Source: JAWLCQ01 sp041687095 (lineage in GTDB: Bacteria; Planctomycetota; Phycisphaerae; SM23-33). Taken from it: a DNA stretch of 8,303 nucleotides. A program made the position numbers and the translations under genes. The notes under the pieces were generated by a model. The model had not been told where the DNA came from, did no database searches, and saw only the letters and a list, made by a program, of their open reading frames with translations. The DNA is taken from the NCBI GenBank assembly GCA_041687095.1, contig JAWLCQ010000196.1, positions 1 through 8,303 on the forward strand. Direction: 5' to 3'. Numbering within the stretch: position 1 is the first letter of the stretch; every line of letters begins with the position of its first letter. Below are positions 1-5,594 of this stretch, one piece after another.

Positions 1-902
1 AGGGGGGGGGGTATGGTGGGGGCCCCGGGCGGGGGGGGGGTGGGTAAGGGCAGGTGGGGGAGAGCGAAGACCTGGAGGTCCTCGCGGTGGGCGAGGGCGA
101 CGAACTCGCGGACCCACCCCGGGTCCAGCCGCCCGGGTGCGACCGAGAGCAGGACGTAGCGGCGGTGGAGGCTGCGGGGGAGGACCTCCATGGCGAGGGG
201 GATCTCGAAGACGTCATCGAGGAGGAGCAGGGGGTCGGGGCAGAGGGGGGGGCGGCAGCGTCCGCCGGAGATGGCGGCGAGCATCCAGCGGGTCCAGCGG
301 TCGCGGACGCTGATGAAATCGACGGCCTGCAGGGCCCGTCGCACGCCGGCCTGCCAGGCGGAGGGGCAGGCGAAGTAGTTGGCCCCCCGGGCGGAGGCGG
401 CGAGGTAGGCGGTGCGCGGGGGGTGCGGGTGCAGGCGGCGGGCCCAGTGCAGCCAGAAGGGGTTGGGGAACCGCAGGTCCTCGCGGAGCGCGTCGGGCTC
501 GACGTGGAGGACGGGATCGCTGCCGGCGAGGAGGACGTCGAAGCGGCGGGGGCGGCAGAACTCGTCGACCTCGTCCAGGGTGTGCAGGGGCGGGGACTGG
601 GGGAGGTAATGGTGGCAGAAGGCGTCGTGGGCGGCCTGCTGCGCGGGCGGGAGGCGATCGGCAAAGGCGCGTTGACGTTCGCGGGGTCGGTAGTTGATGA
701 CCTCGGGGTCATGCCCGGCGGCGGCGAGGGCGCGGCAGGTGGCGAGCGCGCGGAGGTTCGCCCCGAAGTGGTGCGTCCCATGGCGCCCCAGCAGCCCGAT
801 GCGGAGGGGCGTCGGTCGAATCCCCCCGCGGCCGACGGGATCGCGCGCCAGCCTCGCGCCGGTGGAGCGCGGCGGGGTGTCATTCCCCTGTTGTCCCTGC
901 AT
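1..902 (-). CDS. Polysaccharide pyruvyl transferase family protein, C-terminus cut by window edge
   Basis: About 300 residues can be read without a stop from an ATG at 902-900 to the left edge, so the C-terminus is missing. Proteins of this family (WcaK/CsaB-like) move pyruvate from phosphoenolpyruvate onto sugars of exopolysaccharide or cell-wall glycans. Seen here: a Rossmann-like start RIGLLGRHGTHHFGANLRAL (residues 34-53), then AGHDPEVINYRP (62-73), the FDVLLAGSD motif (121-129, the family's usual fD..i.GSD), FISVRDRWT (196-204, the usual 'svRd' motif) and CPDPLLLLDD further on. A purine-rich GAAAGAGA lies about 8 bases before the ATG. The 33 residues before the conserved start are proline- and arginine-rich, and no better start codon is visible. 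The last ~20 readable residues (bases 1-50) are proline runs from poly-C on this strand and do not look like the family, so the edge sequence may be faulty. It lies 176 bp downstream of the flippase gene on the same strand. Family call fairly sure; substrate unknown. Confidence 0.75.
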   Translation of the reverse strand, partial: MQGQQGNDTPPRSTGARLARDPVGRGGIRPTPLRIGLLGRHGTHHFGANLRALATCRALAAAGHDPEVINYRPRERQRAFADRLPPAQQAAHDAFCHHYLPQSPPLHTLDEVDEFCRPRRFDVLLAGSDPVLHVEPDALREDLRFPNPFWLHWARRLHPHPPRTAYLAASARGANYFACPSAWQAGVRRALQAVDFISVRDRWTRWMLAAISGGRCRPPLCPDPLLLLDDVFEIPLAMEVLPRSLHRRYVLLSVAPGRLDPGWVREFVALAHREDLQVFALPHLPLPTPPPPGAPTIPPP

Positions 903-983
903 ACGACGATTCTCTTTCGCCCGTTCCCCCGAACGGGTACGGCGGGAGCGGGCGGTGTGGGCGAGAAGCCACATGCCCGCCAC

Positions 984-1001
984 TCCATATGATACTAGTA
1001 T
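984..1001 (-). promoter_or_regulatory. AT-rich patch with 10-bp palindrome upstream of the pyruvyl transferase gene
   Basis: The 176-bp gap between the flippase stop and the pyruvyl transferase ATG contains one AT-rich island in otherwise GC-rich DNA, with the perfect palindrome ATACTAGTAT (992-1001) next to CATATG. On the minus strand TAGTAT or TATCAT could act as a -10 element about 85-95 bases before the start codon. I see no convincing -35 element, so this may be an operator, a weak promoter or neither. Confidence 0.25.
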
Positions 1002-1078
1002 GCCTTCGCGGGCGCAGCCCGGTGATTTTCGTGGATTCCCCCGCGGCCGGCGTCATTGCCGCGTCGGGGGCGGGGTCG

Positions 1079-2746
1079 TCATCCGTTGGCCTCGGTGCAT
1101 GGGTTGGTCCGCTCGATCTCCTCGGTGAGGGGGACGGCCTTTACCTCGTCGGCGGGGGGGGAGGCGTCGGGTGCGCGGCGGGATTGCAGCCAGGGCTTCA
1201 GGCGGGCGCGGGCGGCCTTCCACCCGTTGCGGGCGAGGTCGCGGAACCCGCGGCGGTCGTCGGCATCGAGGGCGAAGACCCACCCGGCCGGGACGGCGAG
1301 GACGGCCACCCCGGCGGCCGCCCCCAGCAGCCAGGGCAGGGAGTGCACCGGCAGGAGGAATCGCATCAGCAGCGCCCCCCCGGTGAGGACCATCGCCATC
1401 ATGAGCGGCCCCAGGTAGGAGCGGAGGAAGTAGTCCCAGGGGCGGAGCCCCGCGACGCGGGCGATGTAGGCGGAGATGATCGGGCGGCGGATGGCGTTGA
1501 CGATGGCCGTCGGAATGACCACCCCGACCACGCCCAGGGAGGTGTAGCCCACCATCGCGATCGATCCGAGCACGTTGAGCACGGCGAGGGGGAGGCTGAC
1601 GCAGATGAGGAAGCCCAGCCGCTTGGTGGCGACGAAGACGGGCCACTGGGTGCCTCCGGCGTAGAGGAAGACGTCGGCGAGGACGTACCACATCAGGATC
1701 TGGGCGACGATCGCGTAGTCCTCGCCCAGCCGCCGCTGGAGCCACACGTACATGATCGGGCCCGCGAAGACGCCCAGCACCACGCACACGGGGATCCCCA
1801 TGAGCAGCGTGTACTTGGTCCCGCGGACGAGCACCTGCTGGAGGTTCTCCCGCTCCCCGACCGAATGGTATCGCGTCGCCAGCGGGGCGAGCTGGTTGGC
1901 GAGCGTGTTGACGATGGGCTGGCTGAGGCGGGACAGGGCGGCCGCGGGGGTGTACAGCGCCACCGCCGCCGGGCCGAAAAACGCCGTCAGGATGAACGGG
2001 TCGGCCTGCACGCTGATGTTCTCCCCGACGCGGAGCGGGAAGATGTACTTGCTCAGGCCGATGAGGGAGCGGGCGGCGCGGCGGGTGACGAGGCGGGGGC
2101 GGATGCGGAAGCCCGGGTGCAGGCGGCGGGCCTGGAAGAACAGGAGCACGATCTCGATGGCCAAGACGGTGAGGATGACCCCGGTGTACCCGTAGAGCCC
2201 CGATTGCGTCACCGACAGCAGCACCAGCACCAGCACCCCGCGGGTGAGGTTGGAGACCATGTGGATGCGGTTGGCGAGGTCGTGGCGGTTGTGGGACGAG
2301 AGAATGGACCCGAAGATGGGGCGGATGAACGTCAGGAGGATTTCGCCCCCCGCGTACCAGCGGATGAGGAACACGCCCTGGTCCCACAGGTGGGGGGGGA
2401 CGTTGACCCACCGGGCGGCCTGGGGGGCGATGGCGATGATGATCAGCATCAGCGTCCCCCCGATGGCCAGGTACAGCGCCATGGCGGTGCTCAGCAGGGC
2501 ATTGAACCGCGCGCTGCGGCGGCGGGCGACCTGCTCGGCGAGTTCGCGGGAGAGGGCGTCGCGCAGGCCGAAGTCGGCCAACCCCGCAAAGACCACCACG
2601 CTCGTCGCCAATCCGACCAGGCCGTACCCCTCTCGCCCGAACTGCCCCAGCAGGAAGGGCACCAGGATGACCCCCAGAATGCTGCTGGAGAGCTTGGCGA
2701 TCCAACTGCTGGCCGCGTTGATGAAGATCCGACTGGAAGTCCTCAA
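1079..2746 (-). CDS. Oligosaccharide flippase family membrane protein (Wzx-like, MOP superfamily)
   Basis: A 555-residue, strongly hydrophobic protein with many membrane helices, typical of flippases that move lipid-linked sugar units across the inner membrane for export. Seen: the N-terminal helix IFINAASSWIAKLSSSILGV (7-26) followed by VPFLLGQFGREGYGLVGLA (29-47), matching the usual Wzx opening 'llp.llg...yGl..l', then ADFGLRDALSRELA (57-70), another hallmark of this family. About 12-14 hydrophobic segments follow. The C-terminal ~45 residues are soluble, basic then acidic, and longer than in most relatives. The start is TTG at 2746; an in-frame TGA sits only two codons upstream, and no ATG or GTG gives a full first helix, so TTG is the best choice although no strong ribosome site is visible. 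The long overlapping GTG-started frame at 2753 is a proline/arginine-rich shadow. Neighbours on the same strand are a PEP-CTERM protein upstream and a pyruvyl transferase downstream, which supports a surface polysaccharide locus. Confidence 0.85.
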   Translation of the reverse strand: MRTSSRIFINAASSWIAKLSSSILGVILVPFLLGQFGREGYGLVGLATSVVVFAGLADFGLRDALSRELAEQVARRRSARFNALLSTAMALYLAIGGTLMLIIIAIAPQAARWVNVPPHLWDQGVFLIRWYAGGEILLTFIRPIFGSILSSHNRHDLANRIHMVSNLTRGVLVLVLLSVTQSGLYGYTGVILTVLAIEIVLLFFQARRLHPGFRIRPRLVTRRAARSLIGLSKYIFPLRVGENISVQADPFILTAFFGPAAVALYTPAAALSRLSQPIVNTLANQLAPLATRYHSVGERENLQQVLVRGTKYTLLMGIPVCVVLGVFAGPIMYVWLQRRLGEDYAIVAQILMWYVLADVFLYAGGTQWPVFVATKRLGFLICVSLPLAVLNVLGSIAMVGYTSLGVVGVVIPTAIVNAIRRPIISAYIARVAGLRPWDYFLRSYLGPLMMAMVLTGGALLMRFLLPVHSLPWLLGAAAGVAVLAVPAGWVFALDADDRRGFRDLARNGWKAARARLKPWLQSRRAPDASPPADEVKAVPLTEEIERTNPCTEANG

Positions 2747-2816
2747 GGTTCACGTCCGTCCGTAGACAGGCTCGGGGTCCCCGGGCGAACGCCTGCCCCC
2801 ATCGCGACGGTGATGG

Positions 2817-2929
2817 GGCTCATACGCATCCCCGTTAATTCTCGGGCAGCGTCGGTCTGACGTGGTTGCTCCGCTGCGCTCCGCAAACCACGGCACCCAC
2901 CCGAGAATTAAGTGGAATGCGTATCAGGC
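2817..2929. repeat. Imperfect 30-bp inverted repeat with nested REP-like hairpin
   Basis: Arms 2817-2846 and 2900-2929 are inverted copies matching at about 25 of 30 positions, with the inner 12 bases perfect (TTAATTCTCGGG at 2835-2846, CCCGAGAATTAA at 2900-2911). Inside lies a second hairpin, CGTGGTT (2861-2867) with AACCACG (2886-2892), whose loop contains GGAGCGCAGCGGA when read on the minus strand. The same loop occurs in the hairpin at 4185-4213, and at 4329-4357 with one base changed. The element fills the gap between the PEP-CTERM stop and the flippase start, both on the minus strand. It has no T-run, so it is more likely a REP-type or MITE-like insertion than a standard terminator, though it could still attenuate read-through. 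Confidence 0.75.
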
Positions 2930-2945
2930 GCTCGCCGGGTTCATT

Positions 2946-3680
2946 CTATCTCCCCGCCGCGCCAAGGGCGGGGGCAGCGCCTCGCCGCCGCCGCCCCACC
3001 AGCGCCCCCGCCCCCGCCAGCAGCAGCACGAGGGTCGCGGGCTCGGGGACGCTGTTCGGGGCCAGCACGTGCGCACCGACCGAACCGCTGGAGGGCCCGT
3101 CCGTCGGGTCCGCGTCCCCGACCGTGAACCCGTCATTCCACGCGCTGTTGCCGAACCCTCCGCACTTCAGGTACACGTCCGACCACACCGGCATGCGGTC
3201 GCTGAAGAACTCGATGGTATGGGTCACGTTCCCGTCGTCGTCCTCCACCCCGTCCCCCAGGCTGTCGAACTTCACGCCGTAGACCGTCTCGGGCTGCGTG
3301 GGGCTGCCGGCGTTGTTCTCCTGCGTTCCCACGCTGTACGACGAGAACGGGCTGCCGTTGAGCGAGGCCTCCGTCAGGCTGGCGAGGGTGAAGGAGTCGG
3401 AAAGCTCCAGCACCAGGTGGCTCAGGGCGTACTTCCGCACGGTGACGGTGTAGGTGTACCGCCACGGATGCCCCGCCGGGGCCGCCAAATCCTCGTCGGT
3501 CACCTGCCACTGGATCCGCGTGTGCAGCAGCCACCCGTCGGCGTTGCCCGACACGACGCTCAGCCCGGTGTCGATGGCCCCGTTGTCCTGGAAGAGCAGG
3601 GTTCCATCGTAGATCGCCGCCGTCGCCGGTGCGGCGAACGACAGGCACAGGAGCATGGGTACAGCGGTCCTCAGGTTCAT
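2946..3680 (-). CDS. Secreted PEP-CTERM sorting domain protein
   Basis: A 244-residue exported protein. An N-terminal signal peptide covers about residues 1-21 (MNLRTAVPMLLCLSFAAPATA, cleavage near ATA|AIY). The C-terminus carries the PEP-CTERM sorting signal: VPEPATLVL (211-219), a short hydrophobic helix to about 229, then RRRR (230-233), followed by an 11-residue tail. In known systems this tripartite tail is recognised and cut by an exosortase, releasing or anchoring the protein at the surface, commonly in bacteria that also make exopolysaccharide. The central region (about 23-208) is polar, rich in Ser, Thr, Asp and aromatic residues, and predicted to be beta-rich; I do not recognise a specific fold, so its function is unknown. 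The ATG is preceded by AAAGAGGAG with a 10-base spacer, a good ribosome site. No exosortase gene is in this window. It lies upstream of the flippase gene, separated by the 2817-2929 inverted repeat. Confidence 0.85.
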   Translation of the reverse strand: MNLRTAVPMLLCLSFAAPATAAIYDGTLLFQDNGAIDTGLSVVSGNADGWLLHTRIQWQVTDEDLAAPAGHPWRYTYTVTVRKYALSHLVLELSDSFTLASLTEASLNGSPFSSYSVGTQENNAGSPTQPETVYGVKFDSLGDGVEDDDGNVTHTIEFFSDRMPVWSDVYLKCGGFGNSAWNDGFTVGDADPTDGPSSGSVGAHVLAPNSVPEPATLVLLLAGAGALVGRRRRGAAPALGAAGR

Positions 3681-3805
3681 CTGCGAATCACTCCTCTTTG
3701 GGCAGGCTCCGCCTTTTTCACGAGAGCCGCTCCGCGCGGCGCCTTCCTTTCTCGAGCCTGCTCTCCCAGTCTAGTGCCTCCATCCCACGGGCTGCCCGAG
3801 AGCCA

Positions 3806-3828
3806 GGGGTTTTTTGACATAAAACCCC
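3806..3828. promoter_or_regulatory. AT-rich hairpin with a TTGACA in its loop, upstream of the PEP-CTERM gene
   Basis: GGGGTTTT (3806-3813) and AAAACCCC (3821-3828) form a perfect 8-bp stem around the loop TTGACAT. The loop holds a perfect -35-type hexamer (TTGACA, 3814-3819) on the plus strand, but no -10 element follows at 16-18 bp. It lies about 125 bp before the minus-strand PEP-CTERM start, so it may be a regulator site or a terminator-like structure. On the minus strand a weak -10 candidate TAGACT (3773-3768) lies between it and the gene. Confidence 0.3.
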
Positions 3829-3872
3829 CGGCCGACGGCTCGGCTGCTCCCCCCAGGCCCGGGCGGGTCCCC

Positions 3873-3917
3873 CTCCCGACGGTTCTACGCTCCGCGTGGG
3901 ATGCCGTCCTGCGGGAG
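3873..3917. repeat. Hairpin in divergent intergenic region
   Basis: CTCCCG (3873-3878) pairs with CGGGAG (3912-3917) and ACGG (3879-3882) with CCGT (3904-3907), leaving a 4-base bulge. Inside, ACGC and GCGT close a TCC loop. It resembles the other REP-like hairpins of this window in size, but I cannot place it in one of the families. Confidence 0.4.
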
Positions 3918-3954
3918 AGTCCCCCGGGTTCGCGGCGGCGAACGCCTCAAGTGC

Positions 3955-4061
3955 CAGCGACGCCCCGCGCGCGTGGGACGCCCGTTCCGCCCGGCTTGCA
4001 ACCCGGCAAGCATGTCAGCGACGCCCCGCGCGCGTGGGACGCCCCAAGCGCGTGGGACGCC
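3955..4061. repeat. 29-bp direct repeat pair with a third partial copy
   Basis: A 29-bp sequence occurs identically at 3955-3983 and 4016-4044 (period 61). Its 14-base core GCGCGTGGGACGCC is at 3969-3982 and 4030-4043, and recurs at 4048-4061, 18 bp after the second. A further degenerate start (ACGCGCGTG) follows. Between the two full copies is a perfect 6-bp hairpin, GCTTGC (3994-3999) with GCAAGC (4006-4011). The array ends about ten bases before the inverted repeat that surrounds the MITE-like element. No coding potential is credible here. Confidence 0.7.
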
Positions 4062-4080
4062 TCACGCGCGTGCGTTGGGG

Positions 4081-4090
4081 GTCTCCTGAC
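4081..4090. repeat. Left 10-bp direct repeat flanking the MITE-like element
   Basis: GTCTCCTGAC, identical and in the same orientation to 4450-4459, directly abuts the left terminal inverted repeat. This is what a target-site duplication would look like. Confidence 0.6.
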
Positions 4091-4184
4091 CTCGTTGTTC
4101 CACACATCTCAGGCCTCCGCGGGGCGGCAGGGACCCGATTCCGGGCGTCGGTCCGACAGCCCCGACAGGGGCGCGGGACAGTAG

Positions 4185-4213
4185 CCGGGGGTGGAGCGCA
4201 GCGGAACCCCCGG
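4185..4213 (+). repeat. REP-like B hairpin, copy 1
   Basis: Stem CCGGGGGT (4185-4192) with ACCCCCGG (4206-4213) and a 13-base loop GGAGCGCAGCGGA. Compared with copy 2 the last stem pair is T-A instead of C-G, a compensatory difference. Confidence 0.75.
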
Positions 4214-4328
4214 AAGGCGGCTGCGTCCTTCAGAGCCCCGACAGGGGCGAGGGAGCCGTGGGGGTTCTCGCGAGGCCCAGCCTTCCATCTCCCTCGCCCC
4301 TACGGGGCTCTATCTTTTTCGGCCTGTA

Positions 4329-4357
4329 CCGGGGGCTCCGCTGCGCTGCGCCCCCGG
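4329..4357 (-). repeat. REP-like B hairpin, copy 2 (inverted)
   Basis: Stem CCGGGGGC (4329-4336) with GCCCCCGG (4350-4357). Read on the minus strand the loop is GCAGCGCAGCGGA, one base different from copy 1. Length, 29 nt, is identical to copy 1. Confidence 0.75.
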
Positions 4358-4449
4358 CTATTCTCCCTCGCCCCTCCGGGGCGAAGAGGCCGCCTGGATC
4401 CAGGTCGCATCGTGCGGGACATCCACGCCGAGATGTGTAGAACAGCGAG

Positions 4450-4459
4450 GTCTCCTGAC
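4450..4459. repeat. Right 10-bp direct repeat flanking the MITE-like element
   Basis: GTCTCCTGAC, the same as 4081-4090. Outside the two copies lie CGTTGGGG (4073-4080) and CCCCAACG (4460-4467). Removing the element plus one copy restores a perfect 11-bp stem hairpin with a TCCT loop. Confidence 0.6.
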
Positions 4460-4480
4460 CCCCAACGTCCCGGAACGAGC

Positions 4481-4550
4481 GGAATGCTTCCGCGGCAGCG
4501 TGATGGCGGCGCTTCGATCGCGGCGGTCCCCGCCGCGAAGGGGGCATTCC
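4481..4550. repeat. Nested inverted repeats with strong GC hairpin
   Basis: Outer arms GGAATGC (4481-4487) and GCATTCC (4544-4550) enclose a compact hairpin, CGCGGCGG (4519-4526) and CCGCCGCG (4530-4537) with a TCC loop. There is no T-run after it. It lies in the divergent intergenic region between the MITE-like element and the tandem array, and looks like another repeat insertion or a structural block. Confidence 0.55.
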
Positions 4551-4593
4551 AATGACGCTGACGCGGAGGCGTCCCTCACCCCTCCCGGACGCC

Positions 4594-4756
4594 GGGGGTC
4601 AGGAGACCCCCGGCGCAGGAGGTGGGACGCAGAAGACCCCCGTCGCAAGAGGTGGGGGTCAGGAAGCCCCCGTCGCAGGAGGTGGGGGGGGCCGCCGCAC
4701 GCGTTTGGGGCGGGGCAGGAGGTGGGGCGGGTCAGGAGACCCCCGTCGCAGGAGGT
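4594..4756. repeat. Tandem array of about five 30-bp hairpin units
   Basis: Units at 4594-4623, 4624-4653, 4654-4683 (30 bp each), 4684-4723 (40 bp, diverged and GC-rich) and 4724-4756 (33 bp). The typical unit is a hairpin GGGGGTCAGGAGACCCCC followed by (G/C)GTCGCAGGAGGT-like sequence; units 1 and 5 carry the best hairpins. The same hairpin, in the opposite orientation, is the inferred insertion target of the MITE-like element at 4073-4467. A sixth partial unit (GGGGGTCT, 4757-4764) runs into the TATAAT box before the phosphatase gene. Confidence 0.8.
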
Positions 4757-4769
4757 GGGGGTCTATAAT
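4737..4769 (+). promoter_or_regulatory. Promoter for the phosphatase gene with perfect -10 box fused to repeat hairpin
   Basis: TATAAT at 4764-4769 is a perfect sigma-70-type -10 element, about 45 bp before the ATG, with transcription expected to start near 4776. There is no recognisable -35 hexamer at 16-18 bp; that position lies inside the last repeat unit. AGACCCCC (4737-4744) and GGGGGTCT (4757-4764) form an 8-bp inverted repeat that overlaps the first base of the -10 box, so an activator or repressor binding the repeat, or cruciform formation, could control it. The AT-rich leader after the box contrasts with the GC-rich surroundings. Confidence 0.5.
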
Positions 4770-4813
4770 GGAACAGATCGTAAGATGTAAATGTTTGAGG
4801 AGTAAGGGGAAAG

Positions 4814-5422
4814 ATGCGTGTGTTGGGTCAGGGGATCGTGGGCTGGGGGCTTCTGCTGCTGAGCGGGTGTTCGCTGTTTCCGCATCCGTCGTTGCCCCCG
4901 GACCAGAAACCGGCGGTCTGGGCGAACCCGGTCACACTGGCGGGCGTGCCCAACCTGTACCGCGTGGACGAAGGCCTCTACCGCGGCGGGCAGCCCTCGG
5001 ACGAGGGATGGCGGAACCTGAAGCGCCTGGGGATCCGGACGGCCGTGTCGTTGCGGCAATGGCACCGCAACGGGGTGGCGGGGACGGGGATCGCGCAGGT
5101 GTTCATCCCCATGAGCCCGCTGGATCCCGACGAGGACGAGTTCGACCGCTTCCTCCGCGTCGCCTCCGATCCCGCGCACCGGCCGATCTACGTCTACTGC
5201 TGGCTGGGCTCCGACCGCACCGGCGCCGTCGTCGCCGCCTACCGCGCCGTGATCCAGGAGTGGTCGCGCAAGGAGGCCATCCGCGAGATGATGCAGGGGG
5301 GGTACGGGTATCGGCCGATGTACGCGGGCCTCCGCGACTACCTCAGCGCCCTCGACGTCCCTGCCGCCCGCCGCGCCCTGCGGGACGACGAGCCGCTCCC
5401 CGTGCACGCCCACGAGGAGTAG
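4814..5422 (+). CDS. Lipoprotein tyrosine / dual-specificity phosphatase-like protein
   Basis: A 202-residue protein with a lipoprotein signal: MRVLGQGIVGWGLLLLSGC, lipobox LSGC with the acylated Cys at 19. The rest resembles bacterial DSP-type cysteine phosphatases: NLYRVDEGLYRGGQPSDEGW (47-66), LKRLGIRTAVSLR (69-81), and the phosphate loop CWLGSDR (129-135), a CX5R signature with predicted nucleophile Cys129 and Arg135, followed by TGAVVAAYRAV. The residue before the cysteine is Tyr rather than the near-invariant His, so activity may be altered. GGYGY (162-166) near the end is common in close relatives. It would act at the outer face of a membrane on phosphorylated protein, sugar or lipid; the substrate is unknown. 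The ATG has AAGGGGA a few bases upstream. Upstream ATG codons at 4785 and 4791 give only one- and four-codon frames. The gene stands alone between repeat-rich gaps. Confidence 0.82.
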   Translation: MRVLGQGIVGWGLLLLSGCSLFPHPSLPPDQKPAVWANPVTLAGVPNLYRVDEGLYRGGQPSDEGWRNLKRLGIRTAVSLRQWHRNGVAGTGIAQVFIPMSPLDPDEDEFDRFLRVASDPAHRPIYVYCWLGSDRTGAVVAAYRAVIQEWSRKEAIREMMQGGYGYRPMYAGLRDYLSALDVPAARRALRDDEPLPVHAHEE

Positions 5423-5431
5423 GCCCCGCCA

Positions 5432-5452
5432 CAGGGTACACGACCGTACCTG
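5432..5452 (+). terminator. Weak hairpin after the phosphatase gene
   Basis: GGTAC (5435-5439) and GTACC (5446-5450), extended by CA and TG around a bulged G, form a short stem just after the stop codon at 5420-5422. It has no T-run, so termination is doubtful. Confidence 0.2.
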
Positions 5453-5594
5453 CGCCGTGAACCGCGCCATGGCGCCCGGCCAGAAAGAGGGGAGAGAAAG
5501 GGATTGCACGGATTGTGGGTTTGCACAGATGGAGGAGAGGAAGCTCTTCGCCCGGTGCAGCCGGGAGTTTGAGAGACGGCCGGCGGCCCCGGCC

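Larger units (their letters stand above)
4091..4449. mobile_element. Palindromic MITE-like element (359 bp) built of REP-type hairpins
   Basis: Terminal inverted repeats of 20 bp (4091-4110 and 4430-4449) match at 18 positions. The two halves are collinear inverted copies. Going inward from each end come an A box (GCCCC stem with 3-4 base loop and GGGGC: 4159-4172 on the left, 4370-4382 on the right), a 29-nt B hairpin (4185-4213 and 4329-4357), and a second A box (4235-4248 and 4296-4308). Distances from the ends agree within 3 bp (68/67, 94/92, 144/141). A boxes are followed by GAGGGAG or close variants. No transposase or other gene is encoded, so it would need a helper in trans. A 10-bp direct repeat flanks it. 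The B hairpins resemble REP elements, which in other bacteria are moved by REP-associated tyrosine transposases (RAYTs); this link is inference. The whole could also be transcribed as a large folded RNA. Confidence 0.7.

Noticed and set aside
54..992. Plus-strand 312-codon frame at the left edge
   Set aside because: It is the antisense shadow of the pyruvyl transferase, which has clear family motifs on the minus strand.
989..2860. Long plus-strand open frame of 623 codons opposite the flippase
   Set aside because: Composition is Gly/Asp/Glu/His/Arg-rich with no motifs. It is the antisense shadow of a clear membrane protein in GC-rich DNA.
4785..4805. Leader mini-ORFs (ATG-TAA at 4785 and a four-codon frame at 4791)
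   Set aside because: They lie in the short AT-rich leader before the phosphatase gene and are too short to distinguish from chance. No attenuator-like hairpin follows.
5488..5531. Short repeat-like stretch with GATTGCACGGATTG and TTTGCACAGATGG
   Set aside because: It resembles an imperfect internal repeat but has only one occurrence here and no clear dyad, so no feature can be supported.
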